The notes beneath the pieces were generated by a model. That model worked only from the letters and a program-made list of their open reading frames with translations, searched no databases and was not told where the DNA came from. Source: a virus. Taken from it: a stretch of 29,125 bases of DNA. The position numbers and the translations under genes were made by a program. The stretch covers positions 1-29,125 of the IMG/VR virus record IMGVR_UViG_3300033153_005492. One strand, 5' to 3'. Below, piece after piece: positions 15,742 to 23,063 of the stretch (position 1 is the first letter of the stretch; every line of letters begins with the position of its first letter).

Positions 15742-16224
15742 ATGGATATATACTTAAGAAAAGAATATTTAGAAGCAATATTTGATATTTTTGTAGAAAA
15801 TAATGATATAGAGCTTGATGATACATATTTAACTGCATCTATGATATCTATTTTTACAGACGGGAGCAAAAGACAAATAGGAACTCAAATTGATGGCGGC
15901 ACTATTGGCAATAAAGCTTATCACATAGACAAACTAAGCGATGAAAACATCAAAGGCTATAGAGAAGGTCTATATGAGTGCTTGAATTGGCTTATTTTAG
16001 ATAAGATAGTAATAAAGATAGATATTGCCACAGAAAAGATCGGAAATAGATTAAATGTTTCAATTACATTCACTACGGATGATGAAAATCAAGATAATTT
16101 AAAATATTCTCTTGATGAAAAAATGAAAATATTAGACGCTAATTTTATAGAGGATGAAAATTTACCATCCCTATATCCTTCTGAATCACTTTATCCACAT
16201 CAAAATTTATACCCATCGGAATAA
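15742..16224 (+). CDS. Baseplate protein gp46-like with LYPS tail
   Basis: A gp46-type wedge protein of Mu-like baseplates, 160 aa. The conserved segment SMISIFTDGSKRQIGTQ and IGNKAYHIDKLSDENIKGYREGLYECLNWLILDKIVIKIDIATEK resembles the family pattern. That pattern has a W.ID helix and a final strand giving an IraD-like or gp25-like fold. The last 25 residues are unusual: the tripeptide LYP occurs three times (LYPSESLYPHQNLYPSE). AAGGAG precedes the ATG. It is the last gene before a 78-base gap containing a promoter-like box. Confidence 0.8.
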   Translation: MDIYLRKEYLEAIFDIFVENNDIELDDTYLTASMISIFTDGSKRQIGTQIDGGTIGNKAYHIDKLSDENIKGYREGLYECLNWLILDKIVIKIDIATEKIGNRLNVSITFTTDDENQDNLKYSLDEKMKILDANFIEDENLPSLYPSESLYPHQNLYPSE

Positions 16225-16251
16225 AATGTTATACAAAAATTTAAATAAATA

Positions 16252-16260
16252 TGATATAAT
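16252..16260 (+). promoter_or_regulatory. Extended -10 promoter before gp47
   Basis: TGATATAAT at 16252-16260 is a perfect TGN-TATAAT extended -10 with no good -35. That arrangement is normal for many AT-rich genomes, including Campylobacterota. It lies in a 78-base gap in an otherwise tightly packed tail operon. The predicted start is at about 16266-16268, next to an ATG that opens a 12-codon leader. Confidence 0.5.
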
Positions 16261-16267
16261 GCACAAT

Positions 16268-16306
16268 ATGTTGATTTCATCTAATACTAACGGGATTGCA
16301 AAATGA
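16268..16306 (+). CDS. Possible 12-codon leader peptide
   Basis: ATG at 16268 opens MLISSNTNGIAK and stops at TGA 16304-16306, overlapping the gp47 ATG at 16303 (ATGA). There is no ribosome binding site, but the ATG falls at the start predicted from the upstream -10 box. The transcript could therefore be leaderless, with translation coupled to gp47. It may be chance, because the ORF is very short. Confidence 0.2.
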   Translation: MLISSNTNGIAK

Positions 16307-17334
16307 ATATAAAAGACTTAAAAAATCGTATCTACAATGACTTCATATCATCATTCAATAATGCAATAACACCGCTTAAGAAATCACTATTTGAACAACT
16401 GTCAAATACACTAAGTGCCACATTTAACCTAATATATATTTACCTAGATAGAATATACAATGATAGTTTTTTAACTACTTGCACATCATCAAGAGTATTA
16501 GATTATTTCGCACCTCTTAAAAATATCACAAGAAAAGAACCAACAATAGCAACAGGAGTAGTAAGATTTTACGGAATAAATACTACTGTAATAAATAGTG
16601 ACATAGGTATTTTATATAATGGGCTTGAATACAAAACATCAGAAGCAGGTGCAATATCTAGCGGATTTGTTGATCTAAATTGTGAGAGTATTGGAAAAGG
16701 AACAGAAAACAACACCTTACCAAATGTAGATTTATTGCTATCCACTCCTATAAACGGTGTAGATAATAAGGCAACATCTATCGATGGGTTTAGTAGTGCT
16801 ATAGATGAAGAAACAATAGAAAGCGTTAGAACAAGAACAAAACAAAAGAACGCTACATTAACACAAGTAGATAATGACAATTTTTATAAATCATTGGCTA
16901 ATGAGCTATCAAATGTGAAAGCCACTTTTATATCTGACATAAAGAATGGTGAGGGTACTTTTGGTGTAACAATTCTTACTTTTAGCAATGATGGTGTTCC
17001 AATACAATCTGATATAGATCAAGTTGAATCATATTTTACTACAAATAACGCTGTACCAGTATACGTAGACGCAGAATATTTTTTACCAACAATAACATTA
17101 CAAGCTTTTAGCATACAACTTGCAGTAACAAATGAAGACAATAAAACAAACATAGAACAAGCGATAAGAGATTATTTGTATTTGAAGCAAAAACCAGGAA
17201 CAACATTTCAATTTAGCGGATTATCCGATTACTTGCAAGACAGAGGTGCAAGATTAACAAATCCAGATCCATCTAGTGATTATGCTATTGCAGCAGATGA
17301 AATACTTGATTTAGGGGTTGTATCATGGATTTAA
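16303..17334 (+). CDS. Baseplate J-like protein (Mu gp47)
   Basis: The main wedge component of the baseplate, 343 aa, of the baseplate J family. The pattern EPTIATGVVRFYGIN...VINSDIGILYNGLEYKTSEAGAISSGFVDLNCESIGKGTENN (about residues 75-145) is typical. So is the EETIESVRTRTKQKN helix and the C-terminal IEQAIRDYLYLKQKPGTTFQFSGLSDYL. It follows gp46 and precedes gp48, as in Mu. Its ATG has only a weak GGGA upstream and may depend on the leader peptide or the promoter described above. The C-terminus overlaps gp48 by 10 bases. Confidence 0.92.
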   Translation: MNIKDLKNRIYNDFISSFNNAITPLKKSLFEQLSNTLSATFNLIYIYLDRIYNDSFLTTCTSSRVLDYFAPLKNITRKEPTIATGVVRFYGINTTVINSDIGILYNGLEYKTSEAGAISSGFVDLNCESIGKGTENNTLPNVDLLLSTPINGVDNKATSIDGFSSAIDEETIESVRTRTKQKNATLTQVDNDNFYKSLANELSNVKATFISDIKNGEGTFGVTILTFSNDGVPIQSDIDQVESYFTTNNAVPVYVDAEYFLPTITLQAFSIQLAVTNEDNKTNIEQAIRDYLYLKQKPGTTFQFSGLSDYLQDRGARLTNPDPSSDYAIAADEILDLGVVSWI

Positions 17335-17921
17335 AATTCGTAACCCTTATAAAATCTTTCTTTCCACAAGGTAATATTTGGGAATTTCAATCAAATTTTA
17401 TTAGCCTTATAAATGGTATAAGTGTTGAATTTGGAAGAGTATACAATAAAGCAACTACATTTTACAATGAATTCAATCTAATAGAGAGCTATGCTTTAGC
17501 ATTGGATTATTCTAAAGATTATTTAATCAAACAAGGGCTTTTTACAAATATTGAACTCCAAAGAATTATTGTAGAATATCTAAATAAAGATTATACGCTA
17601 CAATCAATTATAGAGGATTTCGCAACTTTCATAGGGTGCGATTTAGAATTTAGTGGAGTTCCTAATCCATTTGTTATAGGTAGAAGCACTATCGGTAATT
17701 ATTTAGGAGATCCATTAATAAACAATACTAGATGTATTTTATATATAAAATTTAACGATATTTATGATGTTGATAATATCAGAAAAGTAAAAGAGTTAAT
17801 TTCATATATGAAGCCACCTTATTTAAGGGTTATCTATAACACTACAAGTGATATTACAGATACACCTTTTATAGTTGGTAGAAATACAACTGGAAATCCA
17901 TTAGGACAAATCTTAATATGA
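17325..17921 (+). CDS. Tail wedge protein (Mu gp48 / YmfQ-like)
   Basis: This 198-aa protein of the DUF2313/YmfQ family completes the baseplate and connects it to the fibres. The N-terminal part (LIKSFFPQGNIWEFQSNF.SLINGISVEFGRVYNKATTF) matches the usual LL..LLPpG.aW......... LL..la.e..r....a..L pattern. A feature of the family, the GRS..GN.LG motif, occurs twice here: PFVIGRSTIGNYLGDPLI at about 115-132 and PFIVGRNTTGNPLGQILI at the very end. The start overlaps gp47. A GAGGAATAT ribosome binding site for the next gene overlaps its stop. Confidence 0.85.
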   Translation: MDLKFVTLIKSFFPQGNIWEFQSNFISLINGISVEFGRVYNKATTFYNEFNLIESYALALDYSKDYLIKQGLFTNIELQRIIVEYLNKDYTLQSIIEDFATFIGCDLEFSGVPNPFVIGRSTIGNYLGDPLINNTRCILYIKFNDIYDVDNIRKVKELISYMKPPYLRVIYNTTSDITDTPFIVGRNTTGNPLGQILI

Positions 17922-17931
17922 GGAATATAAT

Positions 17932-18711
17932 ATGCAAAAACCAAAATTAGTAGATAACGCAACACCAGGTTTAGAATTTCAAGATTCATCAACATCAGAA
18001 GCACTTGATGGAACTATTGTAAGGGCAACATTTCAAAATGATAATTTTGGAAATTTATTTAAGCTTGTGGAGAGTGCTGGATATACTCTTATAGATAATG
18101 ATTTATCACAAGTAGCAAAAGCGGTAAGAGGTTTATATAACGCTACTTTCACATACAATACATCTGCAATAGCAACACAAACAGTTGATGATATTGTATT
18201 GGGTAGTGACGGGGTTTATTATAAAGCTTTGGAAGATGGTATAAATGATGATGATCCCGTAGGTAGTGTAACTGGAGATTGGGAAGTATATCAAGATATA
18301 AATTCTAAACTTTCAGACGTTGTTGATGATACCACACCTCAACTAGGGGGGGATTTGGACTTCAACGGGAAGACAGCCAATAAGTCAGCAGTAAGACAAA
18401 TAGAAGATGCGACTTTGGGAACTGGTACACACACATTTGATTATGAAAATGGCGATATGCAACAACTTACCGTAACTGGTAATATTACTTTGGCTTTTAT
18501 CAATTTCCCAAGTGGTGATGTAGGTGGTGGTTCAATTCAATTAATAAACGCAGGTGCATACATTATCTCATATCCATCTGGTACTGAATTTGTTATGAAA
18601 GAAGAGCCAATTTTTACAGCTTCGGGAATGGATGAAATTTTAGTGAGACAAGATAAAGATGATGTGGTTTCATTATTTGTTGTTGGTCAAGATATCGGTG
18701 TACCTGCGTAA
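17932..18711 (+). CDS. Tail fibre protein
   Basis: This 259-aa fibre-type protein directly follows the baseplate genes, where the proximal fibre is expected. Its N-terminus (LVDNATPGLEFQDSSTSEALDGTIVRATFQNDNFGNLFKLVESAGY) resembles collar-attachment segments of fibres. Residues of about 75-110 form a small YNTS.IATQTVDDIVLGSDGVYYKAL module like those that bind the chitin-like or cell surface. The C-terminus (LTVTGNITLAFINFPSG..GGSIQLINAG) is a compact beta domain that recurs at the end of the 615-aa protein at 23064. The target is unknown. It overlaps the next gene by one base. Confidence 0.72.
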   Translation: MQKPKLVDNATPGLEFQDSSTSEALDGTIVRATFQNDNFGNLFKLVESAGYTLIDNDLSQVAKAVRGLYNATFTYNTSAIATQTVDDIVLGSDGVYYKALEDGINDDDPVGSVTGDWEVYQDINSKLSDVVDDTTPQLGGDLDFNGKTANKSAVRQIEDATLGTGTHTFDYENGDMQQLTVTGNITLAFINFPSGDVGGGSIQLINAGAYIISYPSGTEFVMKEEPIFTASGMDEILVRQDKDDVVSLFVVGQDIGVPA

Positions 18712-19451
18712 TGAATTACTTAAAAAAAATGTTATTAGGTGCTGGAAGCAAAGATAGAAGTATAATATACGTTGGTGGAATTTATAGCGGATGTGATTTA
18801 GATGCTAATATAACAACAATGTCTTTAACAAATCTTTCTGGTGGAATTTCATCGCGTGCTGCCGCTGGTGATATTGTTATTGTAATAAGAGCTTTGAGTA
18901 AGAATGGTACTGGTGGAGCCACAGTTAATGATCCTGCTGGATACATAAGAGCCACTAGAGGTGAAGAAAATGATAATTTTTCTTCTGGTATTAATGTTTC
19001 ATACAAAATAATGTTAGCTACTCCAGATACAAATGTTGAACTACCTAACGACAATGAAGATAATGAAGCGGTTATGGTTAGAGTTTATAGGAATGTTGAT
19101 GAAACAACACCAATGGATGTTCCCGCAAATTATTATGGAAGGGGGGATTATGCTGAACCAAATCCACCAGCCATTACGCCAATTACTGAAGGTGCGTTAG
19201 TTATAGCAGCAGGGGTTGGTTCTTTTTATTCAACCACCGAAAAACCTTTTACTTCTCCCGATCTTGATAATTTTATAGGTGATAGTTTTGTTGGTGCAAG
19301 TAACGATAGTATAGCTTTTGGTTCTGGAATAAAAGAAGATGTTATTGGTGAATTTAATCCAGGGGCATTTGATAATGGCGTTGGCGGATCGGGTGAAAAC
19401 AACAGTAATGGTGCTATAACATTAGCACTAAGACCGAAATACCAACAATAA
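18711..19451 (+). CDS. Tail-fibre region beta-rich protein
   Basis: A 246-aa protein of unknown function. Similar proteins are common in phage tail regions. It is glycine-, asparagine- and aspartate-rich and predicted to be mainly beta. It has an ISSRAAAGDIVIVIRALS segment at about 44-61, a PAGYIRATRGEENDNFSSGINVSYKIML middle, a GALVIAAGVGSFYS strand at about 160-175, and a C-terminal NGAITLALRPK. This pattern suggests a single jelly-roll-like domain, perhaps a fibre tip or receptor-binding piece. It has no signal peptide and overlaps the upstream fibre gene by one base. Function not assigned. Confidence 0.65.
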   Translation: MNYLKKMLLGAGSKDRSIIYVGGIYSGCDLDANITTMSLTNLSGGISSRAAAGDIVIVIRALSKNGTGGATVNDPAGYIRATRGEENDNFSSGINVSYKIMLATPDTNVELPNDNEDNEAVMVRVYRNVDETTPMDVPANYYGRGDYAEPNPPAITPITEGALVIAAGVGSFYSTTEKPFTSPDLDNFIGDSFVGASNDSIAFGSGIKEDVIGEFNPGAFDNGVGGSGENNSNGAITLALRPKYQQ

Positions 19452-19461
19452 AGGATATTAA

Positions 19462-19986
19462 ATGAATTACGAGAACATGAACACAAAAAAAGGTAAGACA
19501 TACCCAGAGTTAAAGAAAGTATATAAAGGGAAGTCTATACCAAGAGACGGAACAGAAATTATAGGTGATTGGCATTTAGTGGCAGACACAGTAAAACCAC
19601 CATACAACATCTATGCAGAAAATGTAAGAGAAATTGCATCCGTTGATTATGTTCAGACATGGGAAGTGTATGATCTCACTCAAACAGAGATAGATGCAAA
19701 CATTGTCTTGCAAGCAAAAGAGAAGCAGAATGTTATTGAGAAATCTGTTCAAATGATCTTAGATACTCAAGCAAAAGCAAAAGGATATGATTCTATTCTT
19801 TCAGCTTGTAGTTATTCAGGGCATACAAACCCCTTTCAGGCAGAAGGACAATCTTTTGTAACATGGAGAGGGTTAGTTTGGGAACATTGCTATAAAGTAC
19901 TTGTAGATGTTCAAGATGGCATAGCACCAGAACCAACCATTGAAGAACTTATCGCAAGTCTTCCAACACTTAATTTAGGAGCATAA
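19462..19986 (+). CDS. Tail-fibre-associated protein
   Basis: A 174-aa protein of two parts. The first half (VYKGKSIPRDGTEIIGDWHLVADTVKPPYNIYAENVREIASVDYVQTWEVYDLTQTEI) is a short beta domain like those at the start of fibre assembly or accessory proteins. The second half has AKAKGYDSILSACSYSGHTNPFQAEGQSFVTWRGLVWEHC, a recurrent phage helical motif with a conserved G-D-S...PFQAEG..F..WR..VW pattern. I recognise this module from many phage tail-fibre regions but do not know its biochemical role. An AAGGATATTAA ribosome binding site precedes the ATG. A fibre chaperone role is one possibility. Confidence 0.6.
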   Translation: MNYENMNTKKGKTYPELKKVYKGKSIPRDGTEIIGDWHLVADTVKPPYNIYAENVREIASVDYVQTWEVYDLTQTEIDANIVLQAKEKQNVIEKSVQMILDTQAKAKGYDSILSACSYSGHTNPFQAEGQSFVTWRGLVWEHCYKVLVDVQDGIAPEPTIEELIASLPTLNLGA

Positions 19987-19987
19987 T

Positions 19988-20233
19988 ATGATAACAGCAA
20001 ATTTAACCGTAGAAGAATCAGAGGGATGGAAAGGTGGAACACTCGGAAAAATAAGCTTTGCGAACTCTGGGGTAGTAGAATGTAGAATTGCATTTACAGA
20101 AGAAGATGTATCGCCACTTGAAACAATACGAGGTGAACCATTTAAACCAGGATTCGTTAGAATTGTAGATCCTACACAATATGTATGGTTTAAAGTAAAA
20201 GGCGAAACAGCAGCTCAACTTTCGGAGAGTTAA
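19988..20233 (+). CDS. Small tail-region protein
   Basis: An 81-aa protein that I do not recognise. It is beta-rich, with VEESEGWKGGTLGKISFANSGVVECRIAF and a FVRIVDPTQYVWFKVKGETAAQL ending. There are no cysteine pairs and no membrane segments. It sits with one base between it and the upstream stop, and two bases before the large adhesin gene, so it is probably co-translated with them. A small accessory to the adhesin or fibre is the simplest view, but this rests on position alone. Confidence 0.55.
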   Translation: MITANLTVEESEGWKGGTLGKISFANSGVVECRIAFTEEDVSPLETIRGEPFKPGFVRIVDPTQYVWFKVKGETAAQLSES

Positions 20234-20235
20234 TT

Positions 20236-22173
20236 ATGATAAAATACTTATTGGATATGCGAGTACCAGGAGCTAATAATTCAAATGTAATTAGGCATAT
20301 TCCTTATGGATCTGTAGTCCTTGCCAACATCATCTACACAATGGAGCACAAAACAGTCGATAAGGACATCTATCTTGATAACTCAGGTTCAGACGGTGAC
20401 GCATCGGACGCTTTGGGGTATGTGGCTAGTGGGCTTGAATTGAGTGGTACTGCTTATATTGATACACAATTGGATTATACTTTGGGTAGTGAACTCATGA
20501 CGGTATCTCCTACAATCGCCTATGGTAGTGAAACCAGTACCATAACCACACCAACTACAGATAGCCTAAATGTTGCAGTTACTGTAACTGGAACTTCATA
20601 TAATAAACCTTCTATAAGTTATGACTTAGGCTTAGAAGAAGGAAGTTCCTATAAATTAAGTTTTGATTTTTTAGAGAATATAGATTTATTACAGCAAATG
20701 ACTATATATTTAGGTGGTGTTATTGTAGAACAAAATGCATGGAAGCCTACAGATGGTAGCTATGAGTACATAATCACTGATGACGGTACATGGGGTACAG
20801 GATTGTTTACTATATATATGGATGGTAGACAATTATCTGACTTTTCAATGACTAATATGTCCGTAAAAAAAATAACATTCAATACAGAGTCACTTTGGGT
20901 ATACGACTACTCAACAAATACTTTTGATATAAGAGAAAACTTTACAGATACTAAAGAAAGAATTGAGTTGGGTGTATATGGACACTACTTTGAACTTCAC
21001 GCTACTCACAATGCAAACGATGTAACACTGCTTAATGCTAATCCTGAACTGGTGCTTAGAATGTTGAAGGGTGATACTGAAACAGGGCTGAGTTTTAATG
21101 CTAGTAATGTGGTTGACTATATGCAACCCACTAGAGAGTATGAGGACTTAGTGCCAGATTTAACCACAGAGTTATTGTATCCAGTCAAAGACTTTGCTTC
21201 AATAGTTAATGCTTTTGGTGGTGCTGTTTATGCACACAGCTATACTCCTTATGTTTTAGACCTTGCTGTAACTGCAGTTGGAACAGCGACCTATTATCCA
21301 AGAGCCAAGTACACGATAGATGCAATAGATGAAGAATATTCTGTATTGCGTTTTGATGCTATAATAAATAGTGGAACAGCGATAATAAACAGAGTCATGT
21401 GGAATAATAGTACCGATTATGTAAATCTTGGAGAGATACAAGATGGGGTGAATGAATTTATAATCCTAACAAAAAATAAAACAGCTACAAACTTTTATCT
21501 TGCAATGGACGGTACGAAGTTATTTGATATATCAATTTCTAATCTATCAGTAGAAGGTTTGGTATCCGATGAGATTATAAATCACGTAGGCGACACAGCC
21601 TACACAAACGCAGACCAGCAAACAAAAGGCGTGCCAATGACGATGTTCAAGCGGGATAGTTTGGGTAGGGTTACTGATTTGGCGGATGAGAATACTATTG
21701 AGTTTAATGGTGATAATATTTTCTTTGACCCTGACTGGACACCGAATAGTGATGTGGATTGGTCATTAAGTATTATGCTTTATTTTAAGACTGAATCAAC
21801 AATACAAAGAATTGGTACATCATCTAATAATGGACTATATTTTAATATGCACACAAATGGAAGACTCTACCCGTATGCACTCGGAAAAGCTCTCCAATGG
21901 TTAAATATGCCTACAGGATGGTTTTTAGCACATGTGACTTATGACGCTACTCTTAAAGAAATAAATTTCTATAAAAATGCAGTAATAACCCCAACTATAG
22001 CAGATATAACAGCTACAAACACAGAGGTATTTAAAATTGGACATACAGGACTTGCAGGATATGAACCACTAAACCCTGTTGGGATAACAAGAATACACAA
22101 GGAAAAAGTGTTATCACAAACTGAGATAGATGCAGAGCTTTTAGAGATGGATGCATTATATCTAATACCATAA
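20236..22173 (+). CDS. Large lectin-like tail adhesin
   Basis: At 645 aa this is the largest fibre-region protein and the best receptor-binding candidate. It contains two divergent beta-sandwich segments resembling carbohydrate-binding modules. One lies at about residues 80-205 (ending SDFSMTNMSVKKI) and one at about 325-450 (ending FDISISNLSVEGL). A LamG/concanavalin A-like domain occupies about 490-645, with WSLSIMLYFKTESTIQRIG, WFLAHVTYDATLKEINFYKN and a final TRIHKEKVLSQTEIDAELLEM helix. It has no signal peptide. No catalytic motif is seen, so it probably binds sugar rather than cleaving it. Domain calls are by pattern and not by search. Confidence 0.68.
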   Translation: MIKYLLDMRVPGANNSNVIRHIPYGSVVLANIIYTMEHKTVDKDIYLDNSGSDGDASDALGYVASGLELSGTAYIDTQLDYTLGSELMTVSPTIAYGSETSTITTPTTDSLNVAVTVTGTSYNKPSISYDLGLEEGSSYKLSFDFLENIDLLQQMTIYLGGVIVEQNAWKPTDGSYEYIITDDGTWGTGLFTIYMDGRQLSDFSMTNMSVKKITFNTESLWVYDYSTNTFDIRENFTDTKERIELGVYGHYFELHATHNANDVTLLNANPELVLRMLKGDTETGLSFNASNVVDYMQPTREYEDLVPDLTTELLYPVKDFASIVNAFGGAVYAHSYTPYVLDLAVTAVGTATYYPRAKYTIDAIDEEYSVLRFDAIINSGTAIINRVMWNNSTDYVNLGEIQDGVNEFIILTKNKTATNFYLAMDGTKLFDISISNLSVEGLVSDEIINHVGDTAYTNADQQTKGVPMTMFKRDSLGRVTDLADENTIEFNGDNIFFDPDWTPNSDVDWSLSIMLYFKTESTIQRIGTSSNNGLYFNMHTNGRLYPYALGKALQWLNMPTGWFLAHVTYDATLKEINFYKNAVITPTIADITATNTEVFKIGHTGLAGYEPLNPVGITRIHKEKVLSQTEIDAELLEMDALYLIP

Positions 22174-22182
22174 GGAGAAAAT

Positions 22183-22605
22183 ATGAATAATAGTACAACA
22201 GAACGGTATGGATTTGTTTTTATCATACCTATAGCACTAAAAGATACACCTATTAATTTTGCAAAATTTGCGAAGTACGATGAAGAGGGTGTTGAAATAG
22301 GAAAACACTCTTATGTAGAATGGTGTAATGCTGACCATCATGAATATACGGAAACTCCCTCGGGAACACATGTTCTATTGGGAGCTAATATTACTTCTAC
22401 AAAAGTACGAAAAAAATTTGAAGATGAGCTTGAAGGTACTCCTTTTACAGTACATGACGGTGAAGATGTGGAACAATGGACGGATGAAAATCAAGACTAT
22501 CATCTTTGGATTGTTCCTACAGAACCTAAGCTTGCTTATGGATATAACGTGTTTGTGAAAGTGTCACCATTGTTTAAGGAAGAAAACTATAAGGAAACAA
22601 CATGA
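22183..22605 (+). CDS. Hypothetical protein after adhesin
   Basis: A 140-aa protein that I do not recognise. It is soluble, fairly acidic and rich in His/Trp/Tyr: WCNADHHEY in the middle and EDVEQWTDENQDYHLWIVPTEPKLAYGYNVFVKVSP near the end. GGAG precedes the ATG (22174-22177). Its stop overlaps the start of the following outer-membrane protein gene (ATGA), which hints at coupled expression. It might be a fibre chaperone or another accessory gene. There is no direct evidence. Confidence 0.55.
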   Translation: MNNSTTERYGFVFIIPIALKDTPINFAKFAKYDEEGVEIGKHSYVEWCNADHHEYTETPSGTHVLLGANITSTKVRKKFEDELEGTPFTVHDGEDVEQWTDENQDYHLWIVPTEPKLAYGYNVFVKVSPLFKEENYKETT

Positions 22606-22991
22606 AAAAATTACTACTAATCGCATTACTAACACTAGGGCTTTCAGCAAATCCGTACTTTGGCTTTGGCGGTACGTTGACAGATAAAAAAGAGGATTGC
22701 AGGGCATATGCTCTTGTATTTGTAGGCTATCAGTTTAATGATAAGTTTGCAGTAGAGGGCAGATATTCTCACATCATGCGTGGGGATGCTCAGTATGCGA
22801 ATATATATACAAAGCTTAAAATTTACAAAGATGCATATGGTCTTATAGGGTTTGAGCAACCTATCAACTCTATCAAAAAATATTCTAATGCCAACTTTGG
22901 TCTTGGATATGAAATTGGTAATGTAGGCTTTGAGGTGGTGTATAAGCATACACAAGATGCTTTAACATCTAATGTAGTATTTAGGTTTTAA
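22602..22991 (+). CDS. Small outer-membrane beta-barrel protein (moron)
   Basis: A 129-aa protein with a clean Sec signal peptide (MKKLLLIALLTLGLSA, cleavage before NPYFGFGG). The mature part alternates hydrophobic and polar residues in strands and ends with phenylalanine (VVFRF), the usual signal for the outer-membrane assembly machinery. It looks like a small OmpA/OmpW- or Opa-like barrel of about 113 residues. Lambda encodes the outer-membrane protein Lom in an equivalent place, near the tail-fibre genes. Such proteins can alter host surface properties or block superinfection. The barrel call is pattern-based. The gene overlaps the upstream stop by 4 bases and has AAGGA before its ATG. Confidence 0.68.
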   Translation: MKKLLLIALLTLGLSANPYFGFGGTLTDKKEDCRAYALVFVGYQFNDKFAVEGRYSHIMRGDAQYANIYTKLKIYKDAYGLIGFEQPINSIKKYSNANFGLGYEIGNVGFEVVYKHTQDALTSNVVFRF

Positions 22992-23003
22992 AAAACACAC
23001 ACA

Positions 23004-23043
23004 ATGGAAGATATGATAAAAGAGACTATATCAATTCTTCCAT
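23004..23043 (+). repeat. Long imperfect hairpin between barrel and fibre-like genes
   Basis: ATGGAAGA (23004-23011) is the exact reverse complement of TCTTCCAT (23036-23043). Inside it TGATA and TATCA pair, leaving a 2-by-2 internal loop and a 10-base loop. It lies in the 72-base gap after the barrel gene and is not followed by a U-run. It could separate expression of the two secreted-protein genes. The same bases also read as a 13-codon ORF, which I do not claim as a gene. Confidence 0.5.
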
Positions 23044-23063
23044 AACTTAATTAAAGGGATAAG

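Noticed and set aside
22328-22558. 76-aa plus-strand frame inside the hypothetical gene at 22183
   Set aside because: Overlaps a better ORF with a good ribosome binding site and has none of its own.
23004-23045. 13-codon ORF (MEDMIKETISILP)
   Set aside because: Too short, no ribosome binding site; the sequence is better explained as a hairpin.
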